A stretch of DNA of 64,000 bases from Winogradskyella pelagia. GTDB taxonomy: Bacteria > Bacteroidota > Bacteroidia > Flavobacteriales > Flavobacteriaceae. The DNA lies in the NCBI RefSeq assembly GCF_017581965.1, contig NZ_JAGEVF010000013.1:1-64000 (forward strand), read 5' to 3'. Under the pieces are notes generated by a model. It was not told the origin of the DNA and did not search any database. It saw only the letters and a program-made list of their open reading frames with translations. Position numbers and translations under genes: made by a program. Positions 52,645 to 62,160 of the stretch are shown piece by piece (position 1 is the stretch's first letter; each line of letters starts with the position of its first letter).

Positions 52645-53610
52645 ATGAAGATTAAATCTCTTATACCATTTTTACTTGTTCTATTTGTTGTAGGTATAAT
52701 TGCCTGCACACCAGATGACAATTCCCAAGAGTTTGTCCCAGAAAGAGATAGGACCGAGCAGCAATTAGCTGATAAGGACTCATTACTTCAATATTTATCA
52801 ACTCATTATTACAATTCTGGTTTTTTTGAAACGGGTACTAATCATAGGTATAGTGACATTATTATTTCAGAATTACCAAAGGATGATGACGATAACTATC
52901 TGCCTTTACCAAATCCAGAATCAAATACACTTTTAATTGATGCTATTGACGACCCTTATCAAGTAGAGTTTGCTGATACGGATTATGAATATTATGTATT
53001 GCGAATTAACCAAGGGGGTGGTGCTTCGCCAGCTTTTACAGACGCTGTAAGAGTGAGATATGAAGGTAGTTTGGTAACAAGTGCAAGTGTTTTCGACGAA
53101 CAATCTTCACCAGCAGATGTACCACTTCAGGGCGATGGTTTTACGGTATTCGGAACAATTGAGGGGTGGAAATTAATAATGCCCACTTTTAACACAGCGG
53201 AAAATTTTGTAATAGAAGATGATGGTCAGGTAACCTATGACAATTATGGGCTGGGAGTTATGTTCTTACCTTCAGGTTTGGCATATTACTCTAATTTTGT
53301 GACAGGTATCCCACAGTATTCTAATCTAGTATTTAAGTTCGATTTATTGCAATACGAAGTTATAGATCATGATAATGATTTAGTTTTATCTTTCATTGAA
53401 GATTTGGATGGTGACGGAAATGTTAGTAATGACGATACTGACGAAGACGGAATACCAAATTTTTTAGATATAGATGACGATGGGGATGGTGTTATCACAA
53501 GATTTGAAGATATTGATGGAGATGGTGATCCAACAAACGATATTGGTATGAACGGCATACCTAAGTATTTAGATCCTGAAGAAACAGAATCGAATCAAGA
53601 TGAAAATTAA
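52645..53610 (+). CDS. FKBP-type peptidyl-prolyl isomerase lipoprotein with Ca-binding-like repeats
   Basis: 321 residues from ATG 52645 (MKIKSLIPFLLVLFVVG), with lipobox IIACT. After a short linker comes an FKBP-like domain (about 120-240: AVRVRYEGSLVTSASVFDEQ; IEGWKLIMPTF; MFLPSGLAYYS). The C-terminal 75 residues hold repeated DxDxDG motifs (DLDGDGNVSNDDTDEDGIPN; IDDDGDG; DIDGDGDPTND), like thrombospondin type 3 repeats. The gliding lipoprotein GldI is also an FKBP, but the repeats argue for a different member. The frame extends upstream to 52531 but only this ATG gives a lipoprotein signal. A strong terminator follows. Confidence 0.83.
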   Translation: MKIKSLIPFLLVLFVVGIIACTPDDNSQEFVPERDRTEQQLADKDSLLQYLSTHYYNSGFFETGTNHRYSDIIISELPKDDDDNYLPLPNPESNTLLIDAIDDPYQVEFADTDYEYYVLRINQGGGASPAFTDAVRVRYEGSLVTSASVFDEQSSPADVPLQGDGFTVFGTIEGWKLIMPTFNTAENFVIEDDGQVTYDNYGLGVMFLPSGLAYYSNFVTGIPQYSNLVFKFDLLQYEVIDHDNDLVLSFIEDLDGDGNVSNDDTDEDGIPNFLDIDDDGDGVITRFEDIDGDGDPTNDIGMNGIPKYLDPEETESNQDEN

Positions 53611-53613
53611 AGT

Positions 53614-53639
53614 AAAGGCTGCGATTAATCGCAGCCTTT
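53614..53639. terminator. Bidirectional terminator between FKBP lipoprotein and outer-membrane barrel genes
   Basis: AAAGGCTGCGATT and AATCGCAGCCTTT form a perfect 26-base palindrome between the convergent stops at 53610 and 53643, followed by T. Confidence 0.88.
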
Positions 53640-53642
53640 TTT

Positions 53643-54236
53643 TTATAATGCTAATGAAACGCTTAAAATGAGTTGACTTGGTCTTGAGTCAATACTAACA
53701 ATATCTAGATTATTGTTTGTTATAAATATAGTCTCATTAGAGCTAAATCCTCTTTCATATCTCAAATCGACACCTATTTTGTTAAGTGTTATACCTATCC
53801 CAAAATTAAATCCCATAGATAAGTCATTTTCAATATCACGTGCAGAGATACCCTCAAAATCAGTATCTAGTATGTACTGAAAAGATGGGCCTGCAAAAAC
53901 ACTAAGAGGACCAATGATTTTAATACCGACAAGTAAGGGTACGTCTAATTTTTTAATTTCAAAATCTCCCCTAGAATACTCACTTTTTGTCGCCGTGTAA
54001 ACCAATTCTGGTCTTAAGTAAATGGTATTTCCAAATTTACCAAAGAGTCCAATATGATAGCCAATGTTGCCATCTGGGTTTTGAGCATTAGAACTTATGG
54101 ATTCAAAATAATCACCGTTGGCACCGTAATTTAGACCAGCTTTTAGTCCAAATGACGATCCGCTTTGTCCTTGGCAGGCAAAAGAAAAAAGCACTAAAGA
54201 CAGCGTCAATAGTGCTATTGTTTTAAATGTTCTCAT
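53643..54236 (-). CDS. Outer membrane beta-barrel protein (porin family)
   Basis: 197 residues. Signal peptide (ends near SFACQGQ), then alternating strands with GLKAGLNYGANGDYF, GYHIGLFGKFG, YLRPELVYTATK, a typical small 8-stranded barrel of the OmpX/PorT-like group, ending in the terminal strand LILSVSLAL. No functional residues assigned. Separate gene, upstream of the transketolase operon's end. Confidence 0.83.
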   Translation of the reverse strand: MRTFKTIALLTLSLVLFSFACQGQSGSSFGLKAGLNYGANGDYFESISSNAQNPDGNIGYHIGLFGKFGNTIYLRPELVYTATKSEYSRGDFEIKKLDVPLLVGIKIIGPLSVFAGPSFQYILDTDFEGISARDIENDLSMGFNFGIGITLNKIGVDLRYERGFSSNETIFITNNNLDIVSIDSRPSQLILSVSLAL

Positions 54237-54291
54237 AACGTTCGTTTTAAAGATTAGATGTCTTTAATCAAAAACGTTGGAAGCCCCAATA

Positions 54292-55245
54292 TTATTTTCT
54301 TGCTATTACAGTTTTTGCAGCTTTTTGTATAGCAGCACTATTTAATCCATACTTGTCCATGAGTTGAGCAGGTGTTCCGGATTCTCCAAAAGTATCATTT
54401 GTTGCAACGAATTCTTGTGGAGCTGGATGGTTTTGACTTAAGACACGTGCTACACTTTCACCAAGACCACCATAATAGTTATGCTCTTCTGCCGTAACAA
54501 TACATCCTGTTTTAGATACAGACTCCAATATGGCTTTATCGTCTAATGGTTTAATGGTATGTATATTAATCACTTCGGCTGAAATACCAGAATCAGCAAG
54601 TACTTTTGATGCTTCAAGCGCCTCCCAGACTAAGTGTCCGGTAGCTACAATTGTAACGTCAGTTCCTTCCGTAAGTTGAACAGCCTTGCCTATTTTAAAT
54701 TCCTGATTTTCTGGAGTAAAATTAGGAACCTTTGGTCTTCCAAATCTTAAATAAACAGGGCCGTTGTGTTCTGCTATGGCTAAAGTTGCTGCTTTGGTTT
54801 GATTGAAATCACAGGTGTTTATAACCGTCATTCCAGGCAACATTTTCATTAAGCCTATGTCCTCGAGAATCTGGTGGGTTGCACCATCTTCTCCCAATGT
54901 AACACCAGCGTGTGATGCACATATTTTTACGTTTTTGCCCGAATAAGCTATACTTTGTCTGATTTGGTCATAAACCCTTCCTGTTGAAAAGTTAGCAAAG
55001 GTACCTGTAAATGGAATTTTCCCTCCTATAGTCATACCTGCAGCTATACCCATCATATTGGCCTCGGCAATGCCAACTTGGAAAAAACGCTCTGGATGGT
55101 TAGCCATAAACTCATCCATCTTTAATGAGCCTGTTAAATCGGCACATAACGCTACTACATTTTCGTTTCGTTTTCCAAGTTCTGTTAGTCCAGCTCCAAA
55201 TCCTGACCTGGTATCTTTACTTCCTGTATTTGTATATGTTTTCAT
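54292..55245 (-). CDS. Transketolase, C-terminal subunit
   Basis: 317 residues: the pyrimidine-binding (Pyr) and C-terminal domains. Seen: SRSGFGAGLTELGKRN-like start, the catalytic Glu region (QVGIAEANMMGIAAGM), GATHQILEDIGLM and EEHNYYGGLGESVAR. With the N-terminal subunit just upstream it rebuilds a full transketolase (pentose phosphate pathway). Gap 18 bases; same operon. Confidence 0.92.
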   Translation of the reverse strand: MKTYTNTGSKDTRSGFGAGLTELGKRNENVVALCADLTGSLKMDEFMANHPERFFQVGIAEANMMGIAAGMTIGGKIPFTGTFANFSTGRVYDQIRQSIAYSGKNVKICASHAGVTLGEDGATHQILEDIGLMKMLPGMTVINTCDFNQTKAATLAIAEHNGPVYLRFGRPKVPNFTPENQEFKIGKAVQLTEGTDVTIVATGHLVWEALEASKVLADSGISAEVINIHTIKPLDDKAILESVSKTGCIVTAEEHNYYGGLGESVARVLSQNHPAPQEFVATNDTFGESGTPAQLMDKYGLNSAAIQKAAKTVIARK

Positions 55246-55263
55246 GTTTTTTTATGCTAAACT

Positions 55264-56109
55264 TTAATAATCACCAATTGTCTCTATGTTCTGTGCGAGA
55301 CCAATCTCTAGCTGCTCGTCATTGGGTGCTTTTCCGTGCCAAGCATGTGTATGCATCATAAAGTCAACACCATTCCCCATCACGGTTTTAAGCAACACGC
55401 AAACAGGTTTTCCTTGCCCAGTTAGGGTTTTAGCTTTTGCCATTCCTTGGAGTATAGATGAGATATCATTGCCTTCTTCAATTTCAAGGACTGTCCATCC
55501 AAAGGCTTCAAATTTAGACTTAAGATTGCCCATTGGTAATACATTATCAGTAGAACCGTCAATTTGCTGACCATTTAAATCTACAGTAGCAATTAAGTTG
55601 TCTATGTTATTGCCAGCAGCATACATAATAGCTTCCCAGTTTTGTCCTTCTTGTAGCTCTCCATCACCATGTAAACTATATATCAAATGATTGTCTTTGT
55701 TTAGTTTTTTAGACTCAGCAGCACCAATTGCAACAGACATCCCTTGACCCAACGATCCAGAAGCAATTCTCACACCTGGTAGTCCTTCATGAGTTGTTGG
55801 GTGACCTTGCAATCTTGAGTCAATTAGTCTAAAGGTATTTAACTCATCAACCGGAAAATATCCTGAGCGCGCTAATACGCTATAATATACCGGAGAAATA
55901 TGCCCGTTTGATAAAAAGAAAATATCCTCATCAATTCCGTCCATATTAAAACCATTTTTTGATTCCATGATTTCGTTGTACAAGCACACAAAAAACTCTG
56001 CGCAACCGAGTGATCCACCAGGATGGCCAGAATTTACTTTGTGTACCATTCTTAGAATATCACGCCGTACTTGCGTGGTTAAATCTTGTAATTCTTCAAT
56101 ATTTGGCAT
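55264..56109 (-). CDS. Transketolase, N-terminal subunit
   Basis: 281 residues from ATG 56109 (MPNIEELQDLTTQVRRDILR). Thiamine-diphosphate-binding half: VNSGHPGGSLGCAEF (His for substrate), the ThDP motif GDGELQEGQNWEAI through NNIDNLIATVDLNGQQIDG, and HAWHGKAPN. The frame reaches 56163 but those codons lie in the promoter region. Split transketolases are common in Bacteroidetes and some archaea. Confidence 0.92.
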   Translation of the reverse strand: MPNIEELQDLTTQVRRDILRMVHKVNSGHPGGSLGCAEFFVCLYNEIMESKNGFNMDGIDEDIFFLSNGHISPVYYSVLARSGYFPVDELNTFRLIDSRLQGHPTTHEGLPGVRIASGSLGQGMSVAIGAAESKKLNKDNHLIYSLHGDGELQEGQNWEAIMYAAGNNIDNLIATVDLNGQQIDGSTDNVLPMGNLKSKFEAFGWTVLEIEEGNDISSILQGMAKAKTLTGQGKPVCVLLKTVMGNGVDFMMHTHAWHGKAPNDEQLEIGLAQNIETIGDY

Positions 56110-56133
56110 TTGCTGTATGTTAAATAATCGGTA

Positions 56134-56163
56134 CAAAAATAAGTTTTTAAAAAAGTCCCACAA
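56134..56163 (-). promoter_or_regulatory. Promoter of the transketolase operon
   Basis: Reverse strand: TTG at 56161-56163, 19-base spacer, TATTTTTG at 56134-56141. Excellent consensus and spacing; it rules out the upstream in-frame start at 56163. Confidence 0.72.
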
Positions 56164-56249
56164 GTTGGCAATAACTACACTTATTAACGATTTAGATGAT
56201 TTGCTAACAATTTTGATTTTAATTAAGATGGCAATGTTTCTGAGTTAAT

Positions 56250-56257
56250 TATATTTG
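56250..56257 (+). promoter_or_regulatory. -7 box of tgt (TATATTTG)
   Basis: TANNTTTG whose last bases are the TTG of an in-frame upstream codon (56255), so the true start must be ATG 56276. Confidence 0.6.
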
Positions 56258-56275
56258 CGCCTGTACATAGAACCA

Positions 56276-57406
56276 ATGAAGTTTAAGCGCGTCGCAACAG
56301 ATATACAGTCCAAGGCAAGAGCTGGGCAAATTACTACAGATCATGGGAAAATTGAAACTCCTATTTTTATGCCTGTTGGTACGGTAGCTTCAGTTAAGGG
56401 CGTTCATCAGCGTGAACTGAAAAATGATATCAACCCGGATATTATTCTAGGAAACACCTATCATCTATATCTAAGGCCAAAAACTAAAATTTTGGAAGAA
56501 GCAGGTGGTTTACATAAGTTTATGAATTGGGATAGAAATATTTTAACAGACTCTGGTGGATACCAAGTATATTCCCTTTCAGCAAATCGAAAAATAAAAG
56601 AGGAAGGTGTTAAGTTTAAATCTCATATAGATGGCAGCTATCACGTTTTCACGCCAGAAAATGTGATGGAAATCCAACGCAGCATTGGTGCTGATATAAT
56701 TATGGCTTTTGATGAGTGTACACCTTATCCTTGCGATTACAATTATGCTAAACGATCCATGCATATGACGCATCGATGGCTAGAGCGTTGTTTAGTACAT
56801 TTGGAGAAAACACCTTATAAGTATGATTATTCTCAAACGTTCTTTCCTATAGTTCAAGGAAGTACGTTTAAAGACTTACGGAAACAATCGGCAGAATATA
56901 TTGCTGGTGTTAATGCCAAAGGCAATGCTATAGGAGGGCTTTCGGTTGGTGAGCCCGCAGAGGAGATGTACGCGATGACAGAAGTGGTTTGTGATATTTT
57001 ACCTGAAGAAAAACCACGTTACCTCATGGGAGTGGGGACACCAATCAATATTTTAGAAAATATAGCGTTAGGAGTAGATATGTTTGATTGTGTAATGCCA
57101 ACGCGAAATGCACGAAATGGCATGTTGTTTACGGCCCATGGAACCATTAACATTAAGAACAAGAAGTGGGAAAATGATTTCAGTTCAATCGATGATATGA
57201 GTATTACATATGTTGATACGGATTATAGCAAAGCGTATCTGAAGCATCTATTTTCTGTCAATGAATTATTAGGTAAGCAAATAGCAACAATTCATAATCT
57301 GGGTTTTTATTTGTGGCTTGTAAGAGAGGCTCGAAAACATATTATTGACGGTGATTTTAGGGAATGGAAAGATAAAATGGTAAAACAAATGGATAAACGC
57401 TTGTAA
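56276..57406 (+). CDS. tgt: Queuine tRNA-ribosyltransferase
   Basis: 376 residues from ATG 56276 (MKFKRVATDIQ). Exchanges G34 of GUN-anticodon tRNAs for the queuosine precursor. Catalytic motifs: GNTYHLYLRP, the first catalytic Asp in LTDSGGYQVYSL, FDECTPYP, GGLSVGEP, and VMPTRNARNG with the second Asp nearby (DMFDC). Length is normal. The LptF/G-like gene follows after 3 bases. Confidence 0.95.
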   Translation: MKFKRVATDIQSKARAGQITTDHGKIETPIFMPVGTVASVKGVHQRELKNDINPDIILGNTYHLYLRPKTKILEEAGGLHKFMNWDRNILTDSGGYQVYSLSANRKIKEEGVKFKSHIDGSYHVFTPENVMEIQRSIGADIIMAFDECTPYPCDYNYAKRSMHMTHRWLERCLVHLEKTPYKYDYSQTFFPIVQGSTFKDLRKQSAEYIAGVNAKGNAIGGLSVGEPAEEMYAMTEVVCDILPEEKPRYLMGVGTPINILENIALGVDMFDCVMPTRNARNGMLFTAHGTINIKNKKWENDFSSIDDMSITYVDTDYSKAYLKHLFSVNELLGKQIATIHNLGFYLWLVREARKHIIDGDFREWKDKMVKQMDKRL

Positions 57407-57409
57407 GAC

Positions 57410-58486
57410 TTGAAAATCCTAGATTGGTACATATTAAAACGTTATTTGTTAACCTTTTTGATGATGCTCTTGTTGTTCATCCCAATTGGCATTACGGTTG
57501 ATTTAGCTGAGAAAATTGGAAAGATTATTGAAAACAACGCTCCATTCAATGAAGTGGTGGCTTATTATATTGATTTTACCGTTTATTTTGCCAACCTTTT
57601 ATTTCCATTATTTTTATTTTTATCTGTCATATGGTTTACATCTAAACTAGCTAACAATACAGAAATAGTAGCATTTTTAAGTTCTGGCGTTTCCTTTACG
57701 AGGTTTCTAAGGCCATATCTTATAGGTGCCTCCATTGTGGCTGTAGCGGCTTTAATTTTAGGAATGTTTCTTGCACCATATGCCAGTCAGGGTTTTAATG
57801 AATTTAAATACAAATATTTAAAACGTCACAAAGAGGTACAGAAAACAAAGGACGTCTACAGGCAGATTAACGATAATGACATAATTTATGTAAGTAATTT
57901 TGTTGTTAGAAGTAAATCTGGAATGAACTTTACGTACGAGCATTTTGAGGGAAATGAACTTAAGTTTAAAATCTTTGCAGATAATATTAGATACATAGAA
58001 GAAGACAGTCTGTACAGGTTAACACGATATGTTAAACGTAGTTTTGAAAATGGTCTAGAAACCATTGAAAAGAGTAATAGAAAAGAATTGATTTTACCCT
58101 TTGAACTAGAGGACTTAACTCCGGTAGAATATGCTGCTGAAACTAAAACTTATGGCGACCTTATAGATTTTATAGAGGCAGAAAAGCGCAGAGGGTCTTC
58201 TAATATTGGCAGATATGAGGTAGTTAAACTTAAAAAATGGAGTTTGCCTGTTTCAATATTCATTCTCACTATTATTGCTGTGGCAGTCTCTTCAATTAAA
58301 CGTCGAGGAGGCATGGGAGTTAATTTAGCTTTGGGTATAGCTATCGCTATGGTTTTTGTTTTTTTTGATAAAGTTTTTGGAGTGATGGCTGCTCAATCAG
58401 ATTTTCCAGCTGTTGTAGCAGTATGGTTTCCTAATACAATATTTGGTATTTTAGCGATTTACTTATTGCAAAATGCCAAACGCTAA
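57410..58486 (+). CDS. LptF/LptG family permease (YjgP/YjgQ)
   Basis: 358 residues with six membrane helices, three at each end around a periplasmic beta domain (about 115-260). Motifs LDWYILKRYLLTF and FLAPYASQGFNEFKY are typical of LptF/G, the membrane pair that pulls LPS from the inner membrane with LptB. TTG start 57410 is the only one that keeps helix 1. The next gene overlaps by 14 bases. Confidence 0.9.
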   Translation: MKILDWYILKRYLLTFLMMLLLFIPIGITVDLAEKIGKIIENNAPFNEVVAYYIDFTVYFANLLFPLFLFLSVIWFTSKLANNTEIVAFLSSGVSFTRFLRPYLIGASIVAVAALILGMFLAPYASQGFNEFKYKYLKRHKEVQKTKDVYRQINDNDIIYVSNFVVRSKSGMNFTYEHFEGNELKFKIFADNIRYIEEDSLYRLTRYVKRSFENGLETIEKSNRKELILPFELEDLTPVEYAAETKTYGDLIDFIEAEKRRGSSNIGRYEVVKLKKWSLPVSIFILTIIAVAVSSIKRRGGMGVNLALGIAIAMVFVFFDKVFGVMAAQSDFPAVVAVWFPNTIFGILAIYLLQNAKR

Positions 58487-59381
58487 GCTTAAAAACTATC
58501 TACATCTTCATTTTCTGGTTTTTATTGCTGGTTTTACGGCAATTTTAGGGGAGCTAATAAGTATAGGGTCTTTGGAGCTTGTTTGGTATAGAATGTCTAT
58601 AGCAGGTATATTGATGTATTTGTATATAAGATTTGTTGGGATAAGTTTGAAAGTACCGAAAAAGGTCATTGTACAATTCTCAGTAGCTGGTATTATTATT
58701 GCTTTGCATTGGATAACGTTTTTTGAAGCCATAAATCAAGCCAACATATCTATTGCGCTAGCTATGTTTTCTACAGGTGCTTTTTTTGCTTCCTTTGTAG
58801 AACCTATTTTTTTCAAACGCTCTATCCTAGGTTACGAAATGGTATTTGGTTTTATTGTGATTATCGGAGTAGTCCTTATTACAAGTAGTGAAATCGAATA
58901 TTTATATGGTATTGTTTTAGGCTTACTTTCGGCATTTTTCTCAACACTTTTTGCAGTGATAAATGGGAGGTTTATACTAAAACATAAGGCAAGCGTAATT
59001 TCTTTTTATGAATTTGTTAGCGGTGTTATTTTTTTGACTGTTTTTCTGCTATTAATGGGGAAATCCTTTGACTCTTCATTTTTTGCACTTCCAAAATCAG
59101 ATTGGATTTACCTTTTTATTCTTGCGTCAATTTGTACCGCTTATGCCTTTATTGGTGCTGTGGAGGTGATGAGATACATAAGTCCATTTACCGTAATTCT
59201 GAGTTACAATTTAGAACCTGTTTATGGTATAGCATTGGCATTGATTTTGTTTCCAGAATCGGAAGTAATGTCGTTGGAGTTTTATCTTGGGGCGTTACTA
59301 GTACTATCAACAGTGATATTAGATGCATATTTAAAAAACCGACAAACGGCAATTAACAAAAGGAAGATATTAAAGGATTAA
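58473..59381 (+). CDS. EamA/DMT-family transporter
   Basis: 302 residues with ten helices in two EamA halves (about 10-140 and 150-290). Each half opens with a typical helix pair (FLVFIAGFTAILGELISIG; GIVLGLLSAFFSTLFAVING). Drug/metabolite exporters of unknown substrate. ATG 58473 lies within the end of the LptF/G-like gene (14-base overlap), so it is translated with it. Confidence 0.9.
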   Translation: MPNAKLKNYLHLHFLVFIAGFTAILGELISIGSLELVWYRMSIAGILMYLYIRFVGISLKVPKKVIVQFSVAGIIIALHWITFFEAINQANISIALAMFSTGAFFASFVEPIFFKRSILGYEMVFGFIVIIGVVLITSSEIEYLYGIVLGLLSAFFSTLFAVINGRFILKHKASVISFYEFVSGVIFLTVFLLLMGKSFDSSFFALPKSDWIYLFILASICTAYAFIGAVEVMRYISPFTVILSYNLEPVYGIALALILFPESEVMSLEFYLGALLVLSTVILDAYLKNRQTAINKRKILKD

Positions 59382-59386
59382 AGTTT

Positions 59387-59394
59387 TATATTTG
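59387..59394 (+). promoter_or_regulatory. -7 box of accA (TATATTTG)
   Basis: TANNTTTG 36 bases before the start codon, just after the DMT gene stop. No TTG at the usual distance. Confidence 0.45.
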
Positions 59395-59430
59395 TCTTGT
59401 ACTAACTAAACAAAAATAACTTCTAATTGT

Positions 59431-60384
59431 ATGGAATATTTAGAATTTGAATTACCCATAAAAGAGCTAGAAGATCAACTCCAAAAATGCCAGATTATAG
59501 GCGAAGAAAGCGATGTAGATGTAACGGAAACCTGCAAGCAAATTGAAAAGAAGCTTGCTGAAACCAAAAAAGACATTTACAAGAATCTTACGGCTTGGCA
59601 GCGTGTTCAGTTGTCTCGTCATCCCGATAGGCCTTATACACTAGATCACATAAATGCACTTTGTGGAGAATCTTGGTTAGAGCTGCATGGTGACAGAAGC
59701 GTAAAGGATGACAAAGCTATGATTGGTGGCTTAGGTAAAATAGGAGATCAATCCTATATGTTCATCGGACAACAGAAAGGATACAATACAAAAACAAGAC
59801 AATACAGAAACTTTGGCATGTCCAATCCAGAGGGCTATCGTAAAGCGCTTCGGCTAATGAAATCTGCTGAGAAATTTGGAATACCTGTAGTTACTTTAAT
59901 TGACACTCCAGGAGCTTATCCAGGTTTAGAAGCTGAAGAGCGAGGCCAAGGAGAGGCCATTGCTAGAAATATTTTAGAAATGACTCGACTTAAAGTGCCA
60001 ATTATTACGGTAATTATTGGAGAAGGGGCATCAGGAGGTGCTTTAGGTATAGGTGTTGGTGACAAGGTGCTTATGTTAGAGAATACCTGGTATTCTGTTA
60101 TTTCGCCAGAGTCTTGTTCATCTATATTATGGAGAAGCTGGGAGTATAAAGAACAAGCAGCAGAAGCATTGAAACTTACGGCTAAGGATATGAAACGAAT
60201 GAAACTCGTTGACAAAATTGTAAAAGAACCTCTAGGAGGTGCTCATACAGACAGAGAAAAAGCATTTATTGCCGTTAGAGATTCCATTGTCGCAGCTTAT
60301 GACGAACTCAAAAACTTATCACCAACTGAATTGGTTAAAAATCGTATGGGAAAATACGAACAGATGGGAGTTTATAAAGATTAA
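59431..60384 (+). CDS. accA: Acetyl-CoA carboxylase carboxyltransferase subunit alpha
   Basis: 317 residues, cytosolic. Transfers the carboxyl group from biotin to acetyl-CoA in fatty-acid synthesis. The N-terminal helical arm (about 1-60), then crotonase-fold motifs [53 protein letters not shown] and [12 protein letters not shown]. Normal length. Own -7 box and a strong terminator. Confidence 0.96.
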   Translation: MEYLEFELPIKELEDQLQKCQIIGEESDVDVTETCKQIEKKLAETKKDIYKNLTAWQRVQLSRHPDRPYTLDHINALCGESWLELHGDRSVKDDKAMIGGLGKIGDQSYMFIGQQKGYNTKTRQYRNFGMSNPEGYRKALRLMKSAEKFGIPVVTLIDTPGAYPGLEAEERGQGEAIARNILEMTRLKVPIITVIIGEGASGGALGIGVGDKVLMLENTWYSVISPESCSSILWRSWEYKEQAAEALKLTAKDMKRMKLVDKIVKEPLGGAHTDREKAFIAVRDSIVAAYDELKNLSPTELVKNRMGKYEQMGVYKD

Positions 60385-60406
60385 AACCTCTAGCTACAAG
60401 GTACTT

Positions 60407-60437
60407 AAAAAACCGAAGTTTTCTGCTTCGGTTTTTT
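60407..60437 (+). terminator. Intrinsic terminator of accA
   Basis: AAAAAACCGAAG (60407-60418) pairs with CTTCGGTTTTTT (60426-60437), followed by more T, about 22 bases past the stop. Confidence 0.9.
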
Positions 60438-60513
60438 TTATGGATATCAACAATATTTTTAACTTATCAACAGTTTAATTGTTGAAGACATGTTAAGATT
60501 AGAATAATACGTG

Positions 60514-60547
60514 TTTGCCGTTCGTCGATACTTATTGGCTACATTTG
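60514..60547 (+). promoter_or_regulatory. Promoter of dnaB (possibly leaderless)
   Basis: TTTG (60514-60517), 22-base spacer, TACATTTG (60540-60547). The box ends 6 bases before ATG 60554, so transcription would start at or next to the start codon. Confidence 0.6.
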
Positions 60548-60553
60548 TAACTT

Positions 60554-62086
60554 ATGAAACAACCGAATCCAATAAAGGGCTATAAAGTAGATAAAAGTAC
60601 AATCATAAGCCTTGAGAAGGGTAAAATACCACCTCAAGCTATTGATTTAGAAGAAGTTGTGCTTGGCGCAATGATGATTGATAAAAAAGGTGTGGATGAG
60701 GTAATTGATATTTTGAGTCCCGATGCATTTTATAAAGACGCTCATAAATATATTTTTGAGGCTATTTTTAAATTATTCGAAAATAGCGAACCGGTTGACT
60801 TATTAACCGTTTCTAGCCAGCTTAAGAAAGACGAAAAATTAGATTTGGTAGGTGGCGATTTTTACCTCATTTCTTTAACGCAACGCGTCTCTTCATCAGC
60901 ACATATTGAATTTCATGCACGTATCATCTTGCAAAAATATATTCAACGTAGTTTAATAAAAATTTCTAACGAAATTATAGAGGAAGCATACGACGAGACC
61001 AAGGATGTGTTTGACCTTTTAGATAATGCTGAGGCTAAATTGTATGAAGTTACTCAAGGGAACGTTAAGAAATCCACTGAAACGGCTCAGAGTTTAGTGA
61101 TTCAGGCCAAGAAAAAAATTGAAGAAATATCCAATAAGGAGGGTTTAAGTGGAATTCCTAGCGGCTTCGATAAATTAGATAAACTTACCTCAGGTTGGCA
61201 GCCTTCAGATTTAGTTATCGTAGCAGCTAGACCAGGTATGGGCAAGACAGCATTAACCCTAACCATGGCACGTAACATTGCTGTAAATAATAATATCCCT
61301 GTTGCTTTTTTCTCTCTTGAAATGTCGTCTGTACAGCTTATAACGCGTTTAATTTCGAGTGAAACAGCCTTATCTTCTGAAAAATTAAGAACAGGAAAGC
61401 TCGAAAAGCATGAGTGGGAACAGTTAAATGTAAAGGTTAAAACGTTGGAAAAGGCACCACTGTTTATCGATGATACACCTTCGCTTTCTATTTTTGATTT
61501 ACGAGCAAAGGCCAGGCGTTTGGCTTCTCAGTATGGCATTAAACTGATAGTTATTGATTACCTTCAGTTAATGACCGCAGGAGGAAGTATGAAAGGAGGG
61601 AACCGTGAGCAAGAGATTTCTACAATTTCCAGGAACCTTAAAGCTTTAGCAAAAGAATTGAATGTCCCTGTCATTGCTTTATCCCAGTTATCTAGAGCGG
61701 TTGAGACTAGAGGAGGAAGTAAGCGTCCATTGCTTTCAGATTTAAGGGAGTCGGGTGCAATTGAGCAAGATGCAGATATCGTTTCTTTTATCTACAGACC
61801 AGAATATTATAAAATAGATGAATGGGATGATGAAGAGCGCTCTCCAACAGAAGGACAGGCTGAGTTCATCGTGGCAAAACATAGAAACGGTGGGCTAGAT
61901 AATATTCGATTGAAGTTTATTGGACATCTTGGTAAATTTGATAATCTTGATGATTTTGATACGCCTTTTGGAGAATTTCATTCTAAGATGAATGCAGCTG
62001 CCAACGATGATACTTTTAAACCAGATTCTTTTCCTTCAGCTTCCGATGCATTCGATTCTCCTGAAGATGATGGTATACCGTTTTAA
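60554..62086 (+). CDS. dnaB: Replicative DNA helicase DnaB
   Basis: 510 residues. N-terminal primase-interaction domain (about 25-130, AIDLEEVVLGAMM), linker, RecA-like motor with Walker A ARPGMGKTALT, Walker B IKLIVIDYLQLM, QLSRAVETRGGSKRP and DLRESGAIEQDADIV. The C-terminal acidic tail ends in DDGIPF, as usual in the family. No intein. Single gene with a leaderless-type promoter. Confidence 0.96.
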   Translation: MKQPNPIKGYKVDKSTIISLEKGKIPPQAIDLEEVVLGAMMIDKKGVDEVIDILSPDAFYKDAHKYIFEAIFKLFENSEPVDLLTVSSQLKKDEKLDLVGGDFYLISLTQRVSSSAHIEFHARIILQKYIQRSLIKISNEIIEEAYDETKDVFDLLDNAEAKLYEVTQGNVKKSTETAQSLVIQAKKKIEEISNKEGLSGIPSGFDKLDKLTSGWQPSDLVIVAARPGMGKTALTLTMARNIAVNNNIPVAFFSLEMSSVQLITRLISSETALSSEKLRTGKLEKHEWEQLNVKVKTLEKAPLFIDDTPSLSIFDLRAKARRLASQYGIKLIVIDYLQLMTAGGSMKGGNREQEISTISRNLKALAKELNVPVIALSQLSRAVETRGGSKRPLLSDLRESGAIEQDADIVSFIYRPEYYKIDEWDDEERSPTEGQAEFIVAKHRNGGLDNIRLKFIGHLGKFDNLDDFDTPFGEFHSKMNAAANDDTFKPDSFPSASDAFDSPEDDGIPF

Positions 62087-62160
62087 CATGATCTTATATA
62101 ACTAAAAGTTTCTTTTTGACGTATCTTTACGATTCGCTATCATAAAGAACATTTTGCCCC

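Noticed and set aside
56110..56163. Longer N-terminus of the transketolase N-subunit
   Set aside because: These bases contain an excellent TTG-N19-TATTTTTG promoter on the same strand.
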